From a virus: a stretch of DNA of 26,404 nt. This document shows, in pieces, positions 18,586 to 25,932 of the stretch. A program made the position numbers and the translations under genes. The DNA is taken from the IMG/VR virus record IMGVR_UViG_3300007616_000008, positions 1 through 26,404 of that record; one strand, given 5' to 3'. The notes under the pieces were generated by a model, which worked only from the letters and a program-made list of their open reading frames with translations, did not search any database and had not been told where the DNA came from. Numbering within the stretch: the stretch's first letter is position 1; every line of letters starts with the position of its first letter.

Positions 18586-19593
18586 TTAAATCTCCGGCTC
18601 GTCGGAAGCCTCTCGATATGGGTCCAGTGAGACGTGCCGTGCCATTCTGATGTCTGTGACGAGCGCGCGGAGCTGAGTTCCGGGATTACTCCCATGAAGG
18701 ATACGCCACTCACAGTCAGCTATCTTATCAACCAACAAAGACTGACTATCAGCAGGAAGGTCATCACGTTCGAGGACCACGTCCATCAGCTCATCGCAAA
18801 GAGCCGCGGCGTCGATACCATCTCGAAGCATAGTGTCGATGAGTTCCATAGCTTCTTCCTGATTCTCATTGACTGCTTCGTCGACGAGCGTCCGTACATC
18901 GTCTTTGTCAATCAGACTCACGACCGCTTCGATGAACTCGTCTACCACAACACCATCAGAAGACGCCGACTGTAGCGTGTGGATAGCTTTGCGAGCGTCA
19001 CCTTCAGACTGGTCTACGATAGTCCCGAGCTGCTCAGCTTCATATTCCAGTTCTTCCTGCTCCGCAACATCAGTCAGAAGCTCCATGATTTGGTCCTCGT
19101 CGAGCGGACTCATCTGAAGTGGCGCACACCGAGACTGGATGGGGTCGATGAGCTTGTTGGGGTAGTTGCAAATCAGGAAGAAGCGCGTTCGGTCGCTGAA
19201 ATCTTCCATGATACGGCGCATGGCAGGCTGAGCGTCGCGCGTCATGTTGTCGACCTCGTCGAGGAGGATGATGTTATAGTCGTGTTCGCCCATAACACCA
19301 CCTTGGCTCGCGAAGTTCTTAATCTGGTCACGCACCACGTCGATACCACGCTCGTCCGAAGCGTTAAGCTGCATCATGTGATTCGCCCACTGGTCGCCGT
19401 ACTTGTCCTTAGCGAAGGCGACTGCTGATGCAGTCTTACCCGTGCCCTGCGGCCCCCAGAACAGAACGTTCGGCATCGCAGGGTCATCTGTCCAGGACTT
19501 GAGACGTTCTACCTCAGCCTCGTTGCCCATCACTTGGTCTAACGAATTCGGTCTGTAGCGCTCCACCCACACGGTATCCTCAACTGTTGTCAT
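18586..19593 (-). CDS. rfcS: Replication factor C small subunit
   Basis: RfcS forms most of the clamp-loader ring that opens PCNA. The 335-residue protein begins with the RFC box WVERYRPNSLDQVMGN. It has Walker A GPQGTGKTA (47-55), LNASDERG, Walker B ILLDEVDN (about 109-116), and the arginine-finger SRC motif (IQSRCAPLQ, 154-156), followed by the helical collar domain. All catalytic residues are present. The ATG at 19593 overlaps the endonuclease gene by 14 nt; GGAG lies 9-12 nt upstream. Codon use is ordinary to the first codon, unlike rfcL. Confidence 0.96.
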   Translation of the reverse strand: MTTVEDTVWVERYRPNSLDQVMGNEAEVERLKSWTDDPAMPNVLFWGPQGTGKTASAVAFAKDKYGDQWANHMMQLNASDERGIDVVRDQIKNFASQGGVMGEHDYNIILLDEVDNMTRDAQPAMRRIMEDFSDRTRFFLICNYPNKLIDPIQSRCAPLQMSPLDEDQIMELLTDVAEQEELEYEAEQLGTIVDQSEGDARKAIHTLQSASSDGVVVDEFIEAVVSLIDKDDVRTLVDEAVNENQEEAMELIDTMLRDGIDAAALCDELMDVVLERDDLPADSQSLLVDKIADCEWRILHGSNPGTQLRALVTDIRMARHVSLDPYREASDEPEI

Positions 19594-20149
19594 AATTTAT
19601 CTCTCCGTTTAGTCCAGTAACTTCCTCTGGGTACTGGTCCCAGTAGTTCGATATTCTATCAGCTCGCTTGTGATGAGTATCGCACAATACTACCAGATTC
19701 TTCGTCTGGTTAACTTTCGAGAAGTCCATAAACGGATGAAAGTAAACGAATCTTCGCGGAGTAACATGATGCACATTATTAGCATCGACTCCGCAAACAG
19801 CACAACTTTCATCATCGCGCTCTAGGACTATATGTCGTTGAATATGCCAATGTGGCCCTGTAGGGATTCCGCGTCCACCTTTCCATGCATAATGGTCAGA
19901 GCCAGAAGCAGGTCCAACTTTCCGTCTTTGTTCTAGTGTTAATTTAGTTCCTGTTTTAGGATGGTCTTCTCCTGTTTGACCGTAATGAGGATTATTTTCA
20001 CCAGCCGAATGGTCTTCGGGTAAGCCGCTCTTAACCTGCTCATGCCACTCATCGCTATTGCTCTGAAACTCTCCACGACAGGAGTATGAACAGAACTTTT
20101 TGTTAGTATGGGTTTCCATACAACTTTCGAGTTGACAAGTTTGGCTCAT
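19580..20149 (-). CDS. HNH homing-type endonuclease
   Basis: The 189-residue protein has an N-terminal Cys knuckle (TCQLESC, KFCSYSC), NUMOD3-like segments (GENNPHYGQTGEDHPKTG), and an HNH domain. The HNH residues are C116/C119, H127-H128, N151, C156 and H159-H160. It lacks the classical C2H2 finger of the other three endonucleases. It lies between the primase and rfcS, starts as TAATG with a small RHH-like gene, and ends 14 nt inside rfcS. No orphan rfcS end was found beside it. Confidence 0.88.
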   Translation of the reverse strand: MSQTCQLESCMETHTNKKFCSYSCRGEFQSNSDEWHEQVKSGLPEDHSAGENNPHYGQTGEDHPKTGTKLTLEQRRKVGPASGSDHYAWKGGRGIPTGPHWHIQRHIVLERDDESCAVCGVDANNVHHVTPRRFVYFHPFMDFSKVNQTKNLVVLCDTHHKRADRISNYWDQYPEEVTGLNGEINYDNS

Positions 20150-20268
20150 TAGTCTCGATTCTCGATTAGTTCATCCAGTTCGTCTCGTACAAACGAAGAC
20201 AAGTTCAAGTGGTTGTCGTCTATCCACTCATCTTGGTCTTCGCGGATGGTAATTGTCTTTTGCTCCAC
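20149..20268 (-). CDS. Small RHH-like protein preceding the HNH gene, 39 aa
   Basis: From GTG 20268 the frame reads EQKTITIREDQDEWIDDNHL after the start residue and ends SSFVRDELDELIENRD. A strand followed by two helices matches the short ribbon-helix-helix DNA-binding plan common in haloarchaea. GTG is the first usable start after an in-frame TAA. A TATA element about 30 nt upstream allows a leaderless transcript. The stop forms TAATG with the HNH gene. It may repress its own promoter and the endonuclease. Confidence 0.75.
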   Translation of the reverse strand: MEQKTITIREDQDEWIDDNHLNLSSFVRDELDELIENRD

Positions 20269-20295
20269 GCATTACACTGTTTACAGCGAAAACAC

Positions 20296-20300
20296 TTATA
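20296..20300 (-). promoter_or_regulatory. Possible promoter of the RHH-HNH pair
   Basis: Minus-strand CTATAAG is centred about 30 nt before GTG 20268 and lies in the short gap after the primase stop. This would let the small gene and HNH gene be expressed apart from the replication operon. Confidence 0.45.
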
Positions 20301-20316
20301 GCCCTTGGATTCAGTA

Positions 20317-21462
20317 TTACACTTGCCAGTTACACTGGCCTCCTTTCCAGCCGAAATGTTCACAGTCCTTACGTTCGTCCCTCTCTTTCACGCACAAACC
20401 TTTCTCTTGGACTGATTGGCATGACATCGTCCGATAACCTTTGCTATAAATATGCTCCAGCTTTTCTCGCGTGATGTCAGCATCATAGTCGAACCAACCA
20501 AGCCGCTTGTAGATTTCAGCGACGTCCTTGACTTTTAGCCCGCAATTGAACAATAGCGTAGCACAATTTAAGCGGACATCATTATCAGGATTCCGTGTCA
20601 TGAGCCGTTCGTACATACACGGCATCTTGAGAGCGTCTTTCAGGAAGGCCTCGAATTGTCCATCAAACGCCTCATTATCAACATCGCCTACTTCACGGAC
20701 TTCTGTATCCACTACACCGCTATCAGATTTCGTTTCGTACTCCTCGATTATCTCCATCTGCGGACGGTCACCGCGTGGAGTCTGAATCTGTCGGGGCTCT
20801 GTGGACCATTTGAGTAACTCCTCTGGAGTGATGTCCTTAAGCTCCTCAACAGTCAGCGGAATCGTATAAAGTCCGAGTTGATGCCCATCTTTAGCGATTC
20901 GTGGACAATTTGCGATTCGACACAGCCGGTTATAATCTCCCTGGCGAGCGCCTTTCTCATCGAGCGTTTTGAGATTAGCATGGTCCTCTATCTGTTTGAC
21001 CATCGTTTTAAGCTCCCTGTCCGGCTGTACCTCCGGTTCCGTTAGTGCGTGAATATGTATACCCATCCCGCTAAAGACTCCAATAGCGGGCCACTGTTGG
21101 TCTTCTAAGTAGCTGGCAGCTTTGCGAGCATCTTCAACTACATCGCCAAGGACCTCGTCGGCTACCATCCTATCAGTTCGCATCTCAGGAATGGTCTCTG
21201 CCGCATAATCTTCAACGTCATCAGGCTTATCAACATCAAGGTCCAGAAAGACCTCATCTAATATTGAGCCGCCCTCGTCTCCGATATACGAGATTCGGGT
21301 ATACATATTGTGTTCCCCGTAATTTGCATCAAGGAACAAATTGAAATTCGTTCGGTCGAACGTAAGAAACTGGTTCCGGTTTTCGCCTCGCTCTGGACCC
21401 ACAAGTCCGACGTGGCGTGGGCTCTCACCGAACAGCGTCCGATTAGCCGGTCCCAGTTTCAT
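20317..21462 (-). CDS. Archaeal-type primase, PriS-like catalytic core fused to PriL-like C-terminus
   Basis: The enzyme makes primers for PolB. The 381-residue protein has the AEP catalytic acids in FLDLDVDKP (D74, D76) and the SGMGIHIH motif (131-138), then a basic core (NRLCRIANCPRI). The C-terminal part has C282, C348, C357 and C367 spaced as in the Fe-S domain of PriL (PCMYERL, MSCQSVQEKGLCVK, DCEHFGW). So one chain seems to supply both primase subunits. It follows an endonuclease gene after 8 nt, with PCNA one gene further upstream. Confidence 0.88.
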   Translation of the reverse strand: MKLGPANRTLFGESPRHVGLVGPERGENRNQFLTFDRTNFNLFLDANYGEHNMYTRISYIGDEGGSILDEVFLDLDVDKPDDVEDYAAETIPEMRTDRMVADEVLGDVVEDARKAASYLEDQQWPAIGVFSGMGIHIHALTEPEVQPDRELKTMVKQIEDHANLKTLDEKGARQGDYNRLCRIANCPRIAKDGHQLGLYTIPLTVEELKDITPEELLKWSTEPRQIQTPRGDRPQMEIIEEYETKSDSGVVDTEVREVGDVDNEAFDGQFEAFLKDALKMPCMYERLMTRNPDNDVRLNCATLLFNCGLKVKDVAEIYKRLGWFDYDADITREKLEHIYSKGYRTMSCQSVQEKGLCVKERDERKDCEHFGWKGGQCNWQV

Positions 21463-21470
21463 TGTAAGGA

Positions 21471-22403
21471 CTACTCCAAGACGCTTTTAAGCGTTTCGTG
21501 ACAGTTACTTACTTCGTCTATGCTACTACAACTGATGTGTTTATCTGATGGCATTCTCGGTCCGTTTCCTTGAATTACGATGTACTCGTACTCGTTATAC
21601 TCCTCACAGAACTGTTCTGCCTTCGTAACGCATTTCTCCCGAGCCCAACCTTTGACCTCGATGACCTTATCTCCGACAATGAAGTCAGGCCAATAATCTC
21701 CGACTGGAAGACTGAAAGATTGAGGCTCGTATTCGTAGTCGATGCCGAGTTCGTGGAGTATGAGGTCAACTTCAACTTCCCAACCGGACCTTACTTCGTG
21801 GCCAGTCTCTTCGACCTCAATAGTCTGGGGAACAGGCGGTGACCGGTCTTCATAGTCTCCGCGTTCGTATGCCTCTTTGACAGACTCCGAGATTTTATCG
21901 CCCCATGTTACTTCACGACCTTCGTTAATCTCTCGGAGTTTCTCTCTCGTCTCCTCGCTATGAGTCTGACCCTTCATCGGACCGTCATGTTCTTCGTAAT
22001 ACTGCTTCAGACCGTCGGAGACTTTATCTATCCAATTAATGTCACGGCCTTGTAGCGTCTCCGAACGTGCCTTATCAGCACACTTATCAGAACACGTCCA
22101 GTTGTACTCTTTAGCATACCATTGACTCACTTCACCTTCGGTACCGCACACAATACACTCGACTTCGATTTGCGTCAATGACTCATCATGAGATTGGACG
22201 TGGTGCTGTTTAACAGCGTTCTCGGAGACGAACATCCGTTCGCAGGATGGGCATGGGACATCAACCTCGCGAGCGTCAGCTATACAACTGATTGACTCTC
22301 CGTGGGTCTTAGCGTGATGGGTCCTCATACCTTCCTGGCTTTTGTACTCGGTATCGCACGTCGGGCAAACAATTCCGCAGTTTGAGCAACTACACTCCGG
22401 CAT
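21471..22403 (-). CDS. Homing-type endonuclease with two zinc fingers and PD-(D/E)XK core
   Basis: The 310-residue protein has a C-rich start (CSCSNCG), two C2H2 fingers (C13/C16 with H29-H34; C51/C54 with H67-H72), another knuckle (CIVCG, WTCSDKC), and NUMOD3-like helices (HSEETREKLREINEG). A VSR-like nuclease core follows, with W208-E209, WPDF with D240, and EVKGW with E249 and K251. I start it at ATG 22403; a TTG at 22409 is possible. Base composition is close to its neighbours, so it may be an older arrival. It lies between PCNA and the primase, and no orphan gene end was found beside it. Confidence 0.87.
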   Translation of the reverse strand: MPECSCSNCGIVCPTCDTEYKSQEGMRTHHAKTHGESISCIADAREVDVPCPSCERMFVSENAVKQHHVQSHDESLTQIEVECIVCGTEGEVSQWYAKEYNWTCSDKCADKARSETLQGRDINWIDKVSDGLKQYYEEHDGPMKGQTHSEETREKLREINEGREVTWGDKISESVKEAYERGDYEDRSPPVPQTIEVEETGHEVRSGWEVEVDLILHELGIDYEYEPQSFSLPVGDYWPDFIVGDKVIEVKGWAREKCVTKAEQFCEEYNEYEYIVIQGNGPRMPSDKHISCSSIDEVSNCHETLKSVLE

Positions 22404-22418
22404 ACTCAAACTAACAGC

Positions 22419-22444
22419 AGGAGCCTTATTACTCCTATGCTCCT
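22419..22444 (-). terminator. Hairpin after PCNA
   Basis: AGGAGC (22419-22424) and GCTCCT (22439-22444) are perfect inverted repeats with a 14-nt loop, 8 nt past the PCNA stop. It may slow transcription into the endonuclease. An AT-rich loop (minus-strand TAATAAGG) at about 27 nt from ATG 22403 could also serve as that gene's TATA element. Confidence 0.35.
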
Positions 22445-22452
22445 AACTCATG

Positions 22453-23253
22453 TCATTCTGCGGCACCCAAAACGTGCCTCGCGGTTCCGTAATTCATCTC
22501 TTTGAGGATGAGAAGCGGACTGGATTGCTCCACGTGGAGCGTAATCTGCCCATCGAGGGACTTGATGACCTCTTTAAAGCCGGAGCCATACAGATTGTCC
22601 ACATCATCACCTTCTGCATCGCCCTGAAGCTGAGCGTTCACATACTTACCCTGCTCACTTCCGACGTTCAGCTTGAAGTGGCCATCTTCAACCACGATGG
22701 GGTAGTATTCGAGTTCTTCTCGGAGGTCGACCACGTCGAGAATCTTCTTGAGCGTCTCAGTGTAAGTCTCGATGTGCGTGTTCACCGGACGCTGCTCCTT
22801 CTGATTCATCAGGACGTTATCCTCGTCGAACAGCTTCGGCAGGTCCGTCGGAACGTTATCCATCGCAGAACTGGATGCAGGCAGCGTCAGCCCGACTTCG
22901 AACCGATGGCTCCCTGCTGCCGAGATTCGTAGCTGTTCAGCCAGCTGGTTGTTCTCAGACCCGATGAACTCGAGGACTAGGTTAGACGAAGTACCCTCCG
23001 ATGCCAGGTCGATGTAGTCCTGAAGCGCGGGGACTTTGATTTTGGCCTCTGCCTCTCCGTCGATTCGCTCGATATCGCCTTCGATGAAGTCTGTGTAAGC
23101 GACTACAGTACCGCCAGGAGTGCCTGCGAGGAACCGGACTCGGCCGTCCGTAATCTTACAGTACACCTCCTCATGGTAGCCTGCCGCAGTCGCGTTAATC
23201 ATCTCGTTAATCTGACTCTTATTCGCCTCGATAGTGCCTTGAGTTTCACTCAT
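22453..23253 (-). CDS. pcna: PCNA-like sliding clamp
   Basis: The 266-residue protein is near the size of haloarchaeal PCNA and has its strand-helix rhythm. An N-terminal KSQINEMINATAAG helix leads to a strand region, then NVPTDLP near the interdomain linker and a C-terminal half with ELEYYPIVVEDGHFKLNVG. It ends GQITLHVEQSSPLLILKEM, like the final strands of archaeal PCNA. It is strongly acidic. Its place next to a clamp loader, PolB and primase supports the call. It starts 8 nt inside the upstream gene. Confidence 0.85.
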   Translation of the reverse strand: MSETQGTIEANKSQINEMINATAAGYHEEVYCKITDGRVRFLAGTPGGTVVAYTDFIEGDIERIDGEAEAKIKVPALQDYIDLASEGTSSNLVLEFIGSENNQLAEQLRISAAGSHRFEVGLTLPASSSAMDNVPTDLPKLFDEDNVLMNQKEQRPVNTHIETYTETLKKILDVVDLREELEYYPIVVEDGHFKLNVGSEQGKYVNAQLQGDAEGDDVDNLYGSGFKEVIKSLDGQITLHVEQSSPLLILKEMNYGTARHVLGAAE

Positions 23254-23521
23254 TGTTGTTAACCTCGTCTTCGTATTCCGCGATTAGTTCCGCAACGACG
23301 TCGTTTGCACTGACATTTTGGCCAGCCATCTTCTTAACTCTCTGTGATACTTCCGGCGGCGTGGGAATTGCAACCACGTCCTCGTCGATACGTTCGATTT
23401 CATCGACATCCTCCGGCAGTATCCGATTGAGAGTATCCAGCAAAGACTCTCCGTCTTTCTGAATGACCTTGAGCTGCTTGTAGGTCTTCGAGTGGAGCCG
23501 AATGGACGAACTACCGCCCAT
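23246..23521 (-). CDS. RHH-like small protein, 91 aa
   Basis: The first 35 residues (SSSIRLHSKTYKQLKVI, then ESLLDTLNRIL) follow the strand-helix-helix plan of ribbon-helix-helix regulators. The rest is acidic, with a second helical part (VSQRVKKMAGQNVSANDVV). The ATG forms TAATG with the preceding gene. It overlaps the PCNA start by 8 nt. It may regulate the replication operon, but no target is visible. Confidence 0.75.
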   Translation of the reverse strand: MGGSSSIRLHSKTYKQLKVIQKDGESLLDTLNRILPEDVDEIERIDEDVVAIPTPPEVSQRVKKMAGQNVSANDVVAELIAEYEDEVNNNE

Positions 23522-24399
23522 TATGAATTGTTCTCCCTGTAAACGATGTCAGGGTCACCTGTGAACAGGTCAACACCTAACTCCTTTTCGAGACTGTCTA
23601 GATGAATCTCCTCGTCAGACGTTTCAGCCGCATACATCTTCTCTACGGCATCGGAGAGTTTAGGCCAATCGGGCCACGCCATCTTCCCGAACTTCAGTTT
23701 GGTAAGACTGGTCTTCTTCAGATTAGCGTTAGGTCGGCCCTGCGGACCCTCAAACACGTGGATGAGCTCACTACACTTGTAGATGTTATTTTTCTCCCCC
23801 GACGGCTTCATGGGAGGCTCATCAGCATCGCCCGAAAGGACTGCTCCGAAGTCTTCGTTAGACTTAGCTGTCCAACAGAAGTGGAACGGAGACTGCACCA
23901 TTCGAGCGCGGAACTCGTCATTGTGGAGCCGTTTGATGGCCTTCCAATCAGAGTCACGACCACCCTGAAGGGCAGACTGGAACTCAACGTCATCCACACT
24001 CTTACCGGGGTAAGCCATGGAGACATACTTCTGCTGAGCCCAGTCCCACATCTCCGCCATGCTGTCAACTACGATAGTCCCGAGCGTGCCTTCCTCGAAG
24101 CCGTCCACATCACCGTTCTTGATTGCGTGAAGAGCGTCGAGCGCCTCTGCCAGTGCCTGGGACGCTTCATCGTAATTGTCGGGGTTCCAGTACACTACTT
24201 CTTTATCGAACTTATCGAGGATTTCGTTACCTTTCCCCTCAGTGTCGATATGCATGACTGGTCCCGGCATGGACAGGCTGAAGTGAGTCTTACAGGTGCC
24301 CGGATTCCCATAGATTAGTACGCGCCAGAGTTTCTCTGACGACTCAGCTTCACCTTTTGATTGCGCCGATGGCGCAATGTCTGTGATTTCTGTTGCCAT
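23521..24399 (-). CDS. RecA-fold ATPase of the Sak4/AAA_24 type
   Basis: The 292-residue protein has Walker A YGNPGTCKTHFS (G31-T38), a following PVMHIDTEGKG segment, and Walker B LGTIVVDSM (D112). There is no RadA-type N-terminal domain. In phages such proteins (Sak4 family) act with SSB in single-strand annealing recombination. Here it lies 8 nt downstream of an SSB-like gene, which fits. The ribosome site GAGGT overlaps that gene's stop. An alternative is another phage-type AAA ATPase. Confidence 0.82.
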   Translation of the reverse strand: MATEITDIAPSAQSKGEAESSEKLWRVLIYGNPGTCKTHFSLSMPGPVMHIDTEGKGNEILDKFDKEVVYWNPDNYDEASQALAEALDALHAIKNGDVDGFEEGTLGTIVVDSMAEMWDWAQQKYVSMAYPGKSVDDVEFQSALQGGRDSDWKAIKRLHNDEFRARMVQSPFHFCWTAKSNEDFGAVLSGDADEPPMKPSGEKNNIYKCSELIHVFEGPQGRPNANLKKTSLTKLKFGKMAWPDWPKLSDAVEKMYAAETSDEEIHLDSLEKELGVDLFTGDPDIVYRENNS

Positions 24400-24407
24400 T
24401 AGTTACC

Positions 24408-25385
24408 TCAGATGGTACGTTCTTCGTCTGCACCGGCACCAGTGCCGCCCACGTTATCTTCAGAAGCGGACGAACTGCTACCACTACTACCACCGTTATT
24501 GCCAGTATCAGGTGCCTCAGTAGCCTGAATCGGGTCCACACCATAAATGGACATCAGCACCTGCCCGTCCTGCGTAGGAGTAACTGCTCCAAACAGGTCC
24601 ACGAAGGACGCTTCGCCGAACTCGATGATGTCTGGGTCAGCAAAGCCTGCCAGCCCCTGGTCACCATCCTCACCAGTAATGTCGCTCCCGAGGTCGCGCG
24701 CATCTACGAAGGAGTCGTCCTGCACCACGAGCCGGGCCGCGTTCTCGCCAACACGGACCTCATGGACGTAAGCACCCTCAATCTTTCGCAGGTCTACACC
24801 GAAAGCAGCAGCGAAGCCCGAATCGTTTGTGAGCGACAGATTGTCACCGATTTCAGAGATTTTCGTGGTGTCGATGTAATCATCGACCATCTCTTTCAAC
24901 TCTTCGCGGGACTTCTCTCCCTCATACTCCTCGATGGTAGTATTCTCAACAGCCGAGAGCTTGTAGGCGTTGGACCCAACAGGCTTCTCAGCGTTTTGAA
25001 TATCAAAGTCACCAGCGATGGTGTTATACGGTTCGTAGAAGTGGTGCATCATCGAATCAGCATCGACAGTGTCACGACGGAACTCGACCACTCCCAGCTT
25101 CACCGGCTGGTCTTCGGGAATACATAGCGCGTAGCCGACGAAAACGTCTCCGTTGTTGAACGGGTCGTCCTGCGCGCCAATCGTAATCATCTTGACGTTG
25201 CCATCGGCGCCCGTGTTAATCCAGCTGTTGAAGTCAGCCTGAACTGCCACGCGAGCCATCTTCTCGTCTCCGTACTGGTCGATTTTGTCCGTATACCAGT
25301 CTTCAACGTCTTCGATGGTAACGTCGTCTACTTCTTTAACTCGCTCGCCAAAGGTCTCAGCGACCCAATTATCCTCGTCTGTCAT
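24408..25385 (-). CDS. Single-stranded DNA-binding-like protein
   Basis: The 325-residue protein has a strand-rich core suited to OB folds (ARVAVQADFNSWIN, VFVGYALCIPEDQPVKLGVV, KPVGSNAYKLSAVE). It ends in a disordered Gly/Ser-rich and acidic tail (residues about 290-325). This two-part plan is that of SSB proteins, whose acidic tail recruits partners. It is the first gene of the replication operon and is followed by a Sak4-like ATPase. The call is from architecture and neighbours, as no sharp motif exists for this family. Confidence 0.65.
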   Translation of the reverse strand: MTDEDNWVAETFGERVKEVDDVTIEDVEDWYTDKIDQYGDEKMARVAVQADFNSWINTGADGNVKMITIGAQDDPFNNGDVFVGYALCIPEDQPVKLGVVEFRRDTVDADSMMHHFYEPYNTIAGDFDIQNAEKPVGSNAYKLSAVENTTIEEYEGEKSREELKEMVDDYIDTTKISEIGDNLSLTNDSGFAAAFGVDLRKIEGAYVHEVRVGENAARLVVQDDSFVDARDLGSDITGEDGDQGLAGFADPDIIEFGEASFVDLFGAVTPTQDGQVLMSIYGVDPIQATEAPDTGNNGGSSGSSSSASEDNVGGTGAGADEERTI

Positions 25386-25420
25386 TAGTTAGCTACTCCG
25401 TCTTAGTCTTATACGGACGC

Positions 25421-25427
25421 ATATATA
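25421..25427 (-). promoter_or_regulatory. Promoter of the replication operon
   Basis: Minus-strand CTATATAT is centred about 39 nt before the ATG at 25385, with GGAG in the leader. The upstream element reads CGCAAAGA, not the common 15-bp box. Confidence 0.6.
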
Positions 25428-25471
25428 GTCTTTGCGAAGTTAGTGCCGCGAGCGAAGCCGAATTCGCCCAT

Positions 25472-25483
25472 GAAAAAAGAAGA
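25472..25483 (-). terminator. Poly-T terminator after the radA operon
   Basis: The minus strand reads TCTTCTTTTTTC starting 12 nt past the TAG at 25495. This matches archaeal T-tract termination and lies before the promoter of the replication operon. Confidence 0.6.
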
Positions 25484-25494
25484 CTCCGGCTGAA

Positions 25495-25932
25495 CTACCC
25501 GTAAATACGGGCCAGCGCGCCAAGAGCGTCGAAGCAGGTCTCCAATTCTTCTTCAACAGTGAAAGGCAGATGCATCCAATGGTTGAAGTCGCTCCCATCC
25601 ATGTTATAGATGACTACTGGGGTGTTTACTTTTTGCGCGTGTCGTATCTCAGCTTGAGTACCCCATGACTCGCAACCAGCAGGACGATAGGCAAACACCG
25701 CGTCTGCATCTTCAACACACGTCAAGTCCTTTCGTATCATCTCCCAACCGGACGCGTACTCCGGTTCGAGCTTCATCGGGTCAATGAAGTCGATTTCAGG
25801 AAGATACTCAGACGCTGCTTGGATGATAGCAGTATGAGTCTGCTGGGGAGTTTCATAATCTGACAACGGACCTGCCAGATAGACATTTAGTTTGTCGTCC
25901 TCGAACTCGTCTTGGAACCTGAAATCGCTCAT
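25495..25932 (-). CDS. Nucleoside 2-deoxyribosyltransferase-like protein
   Basis: The 145-residue protein has the opening NVYLAGPLSDYETP and a later CVEDADAVFAYRPAGCESWGT with QAEIRHAQKVNTPVVIY. These match the nucleoside deoxyribosyltransferase fold: the YLAGP start, the Asp-rich turn and the Glu that attacks the sugar. It may salvage or remodel deoxynucleosides, or hydrolyse a nucleotide in the modified-base pathway. It starts as ATGA with the radA stop. Confidence 0.8.
   Translation of the reverse strand: MSDFRFQDEFEDDKLNVYLAGPLSDYETPQQTHTAIIQAASEYLPEIDFIDPMKLEPEYASGWEMIRKDLTCVEDADAVFAYRPAGCESWGTQAEIRHAQKVNTPVVIYNMDGSDFNHWMHLPFTVEEELETCFDALGALARIYG

Noticed and set aside
20260-20337. Possible orphan primase tail: an out-of-frame Cys-rich stretch (KCFRCKQCNAW) sharing CAGTGTAA with the primase end, beside the 19580 endonuclease.
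   Set aside because: The shared stretch is only 8 bases and 58 bp away, with no endonuclease between the copies, and the residues align poorly. It does not fit the pattern seen at rfcL and the Cas4-like nuclease.
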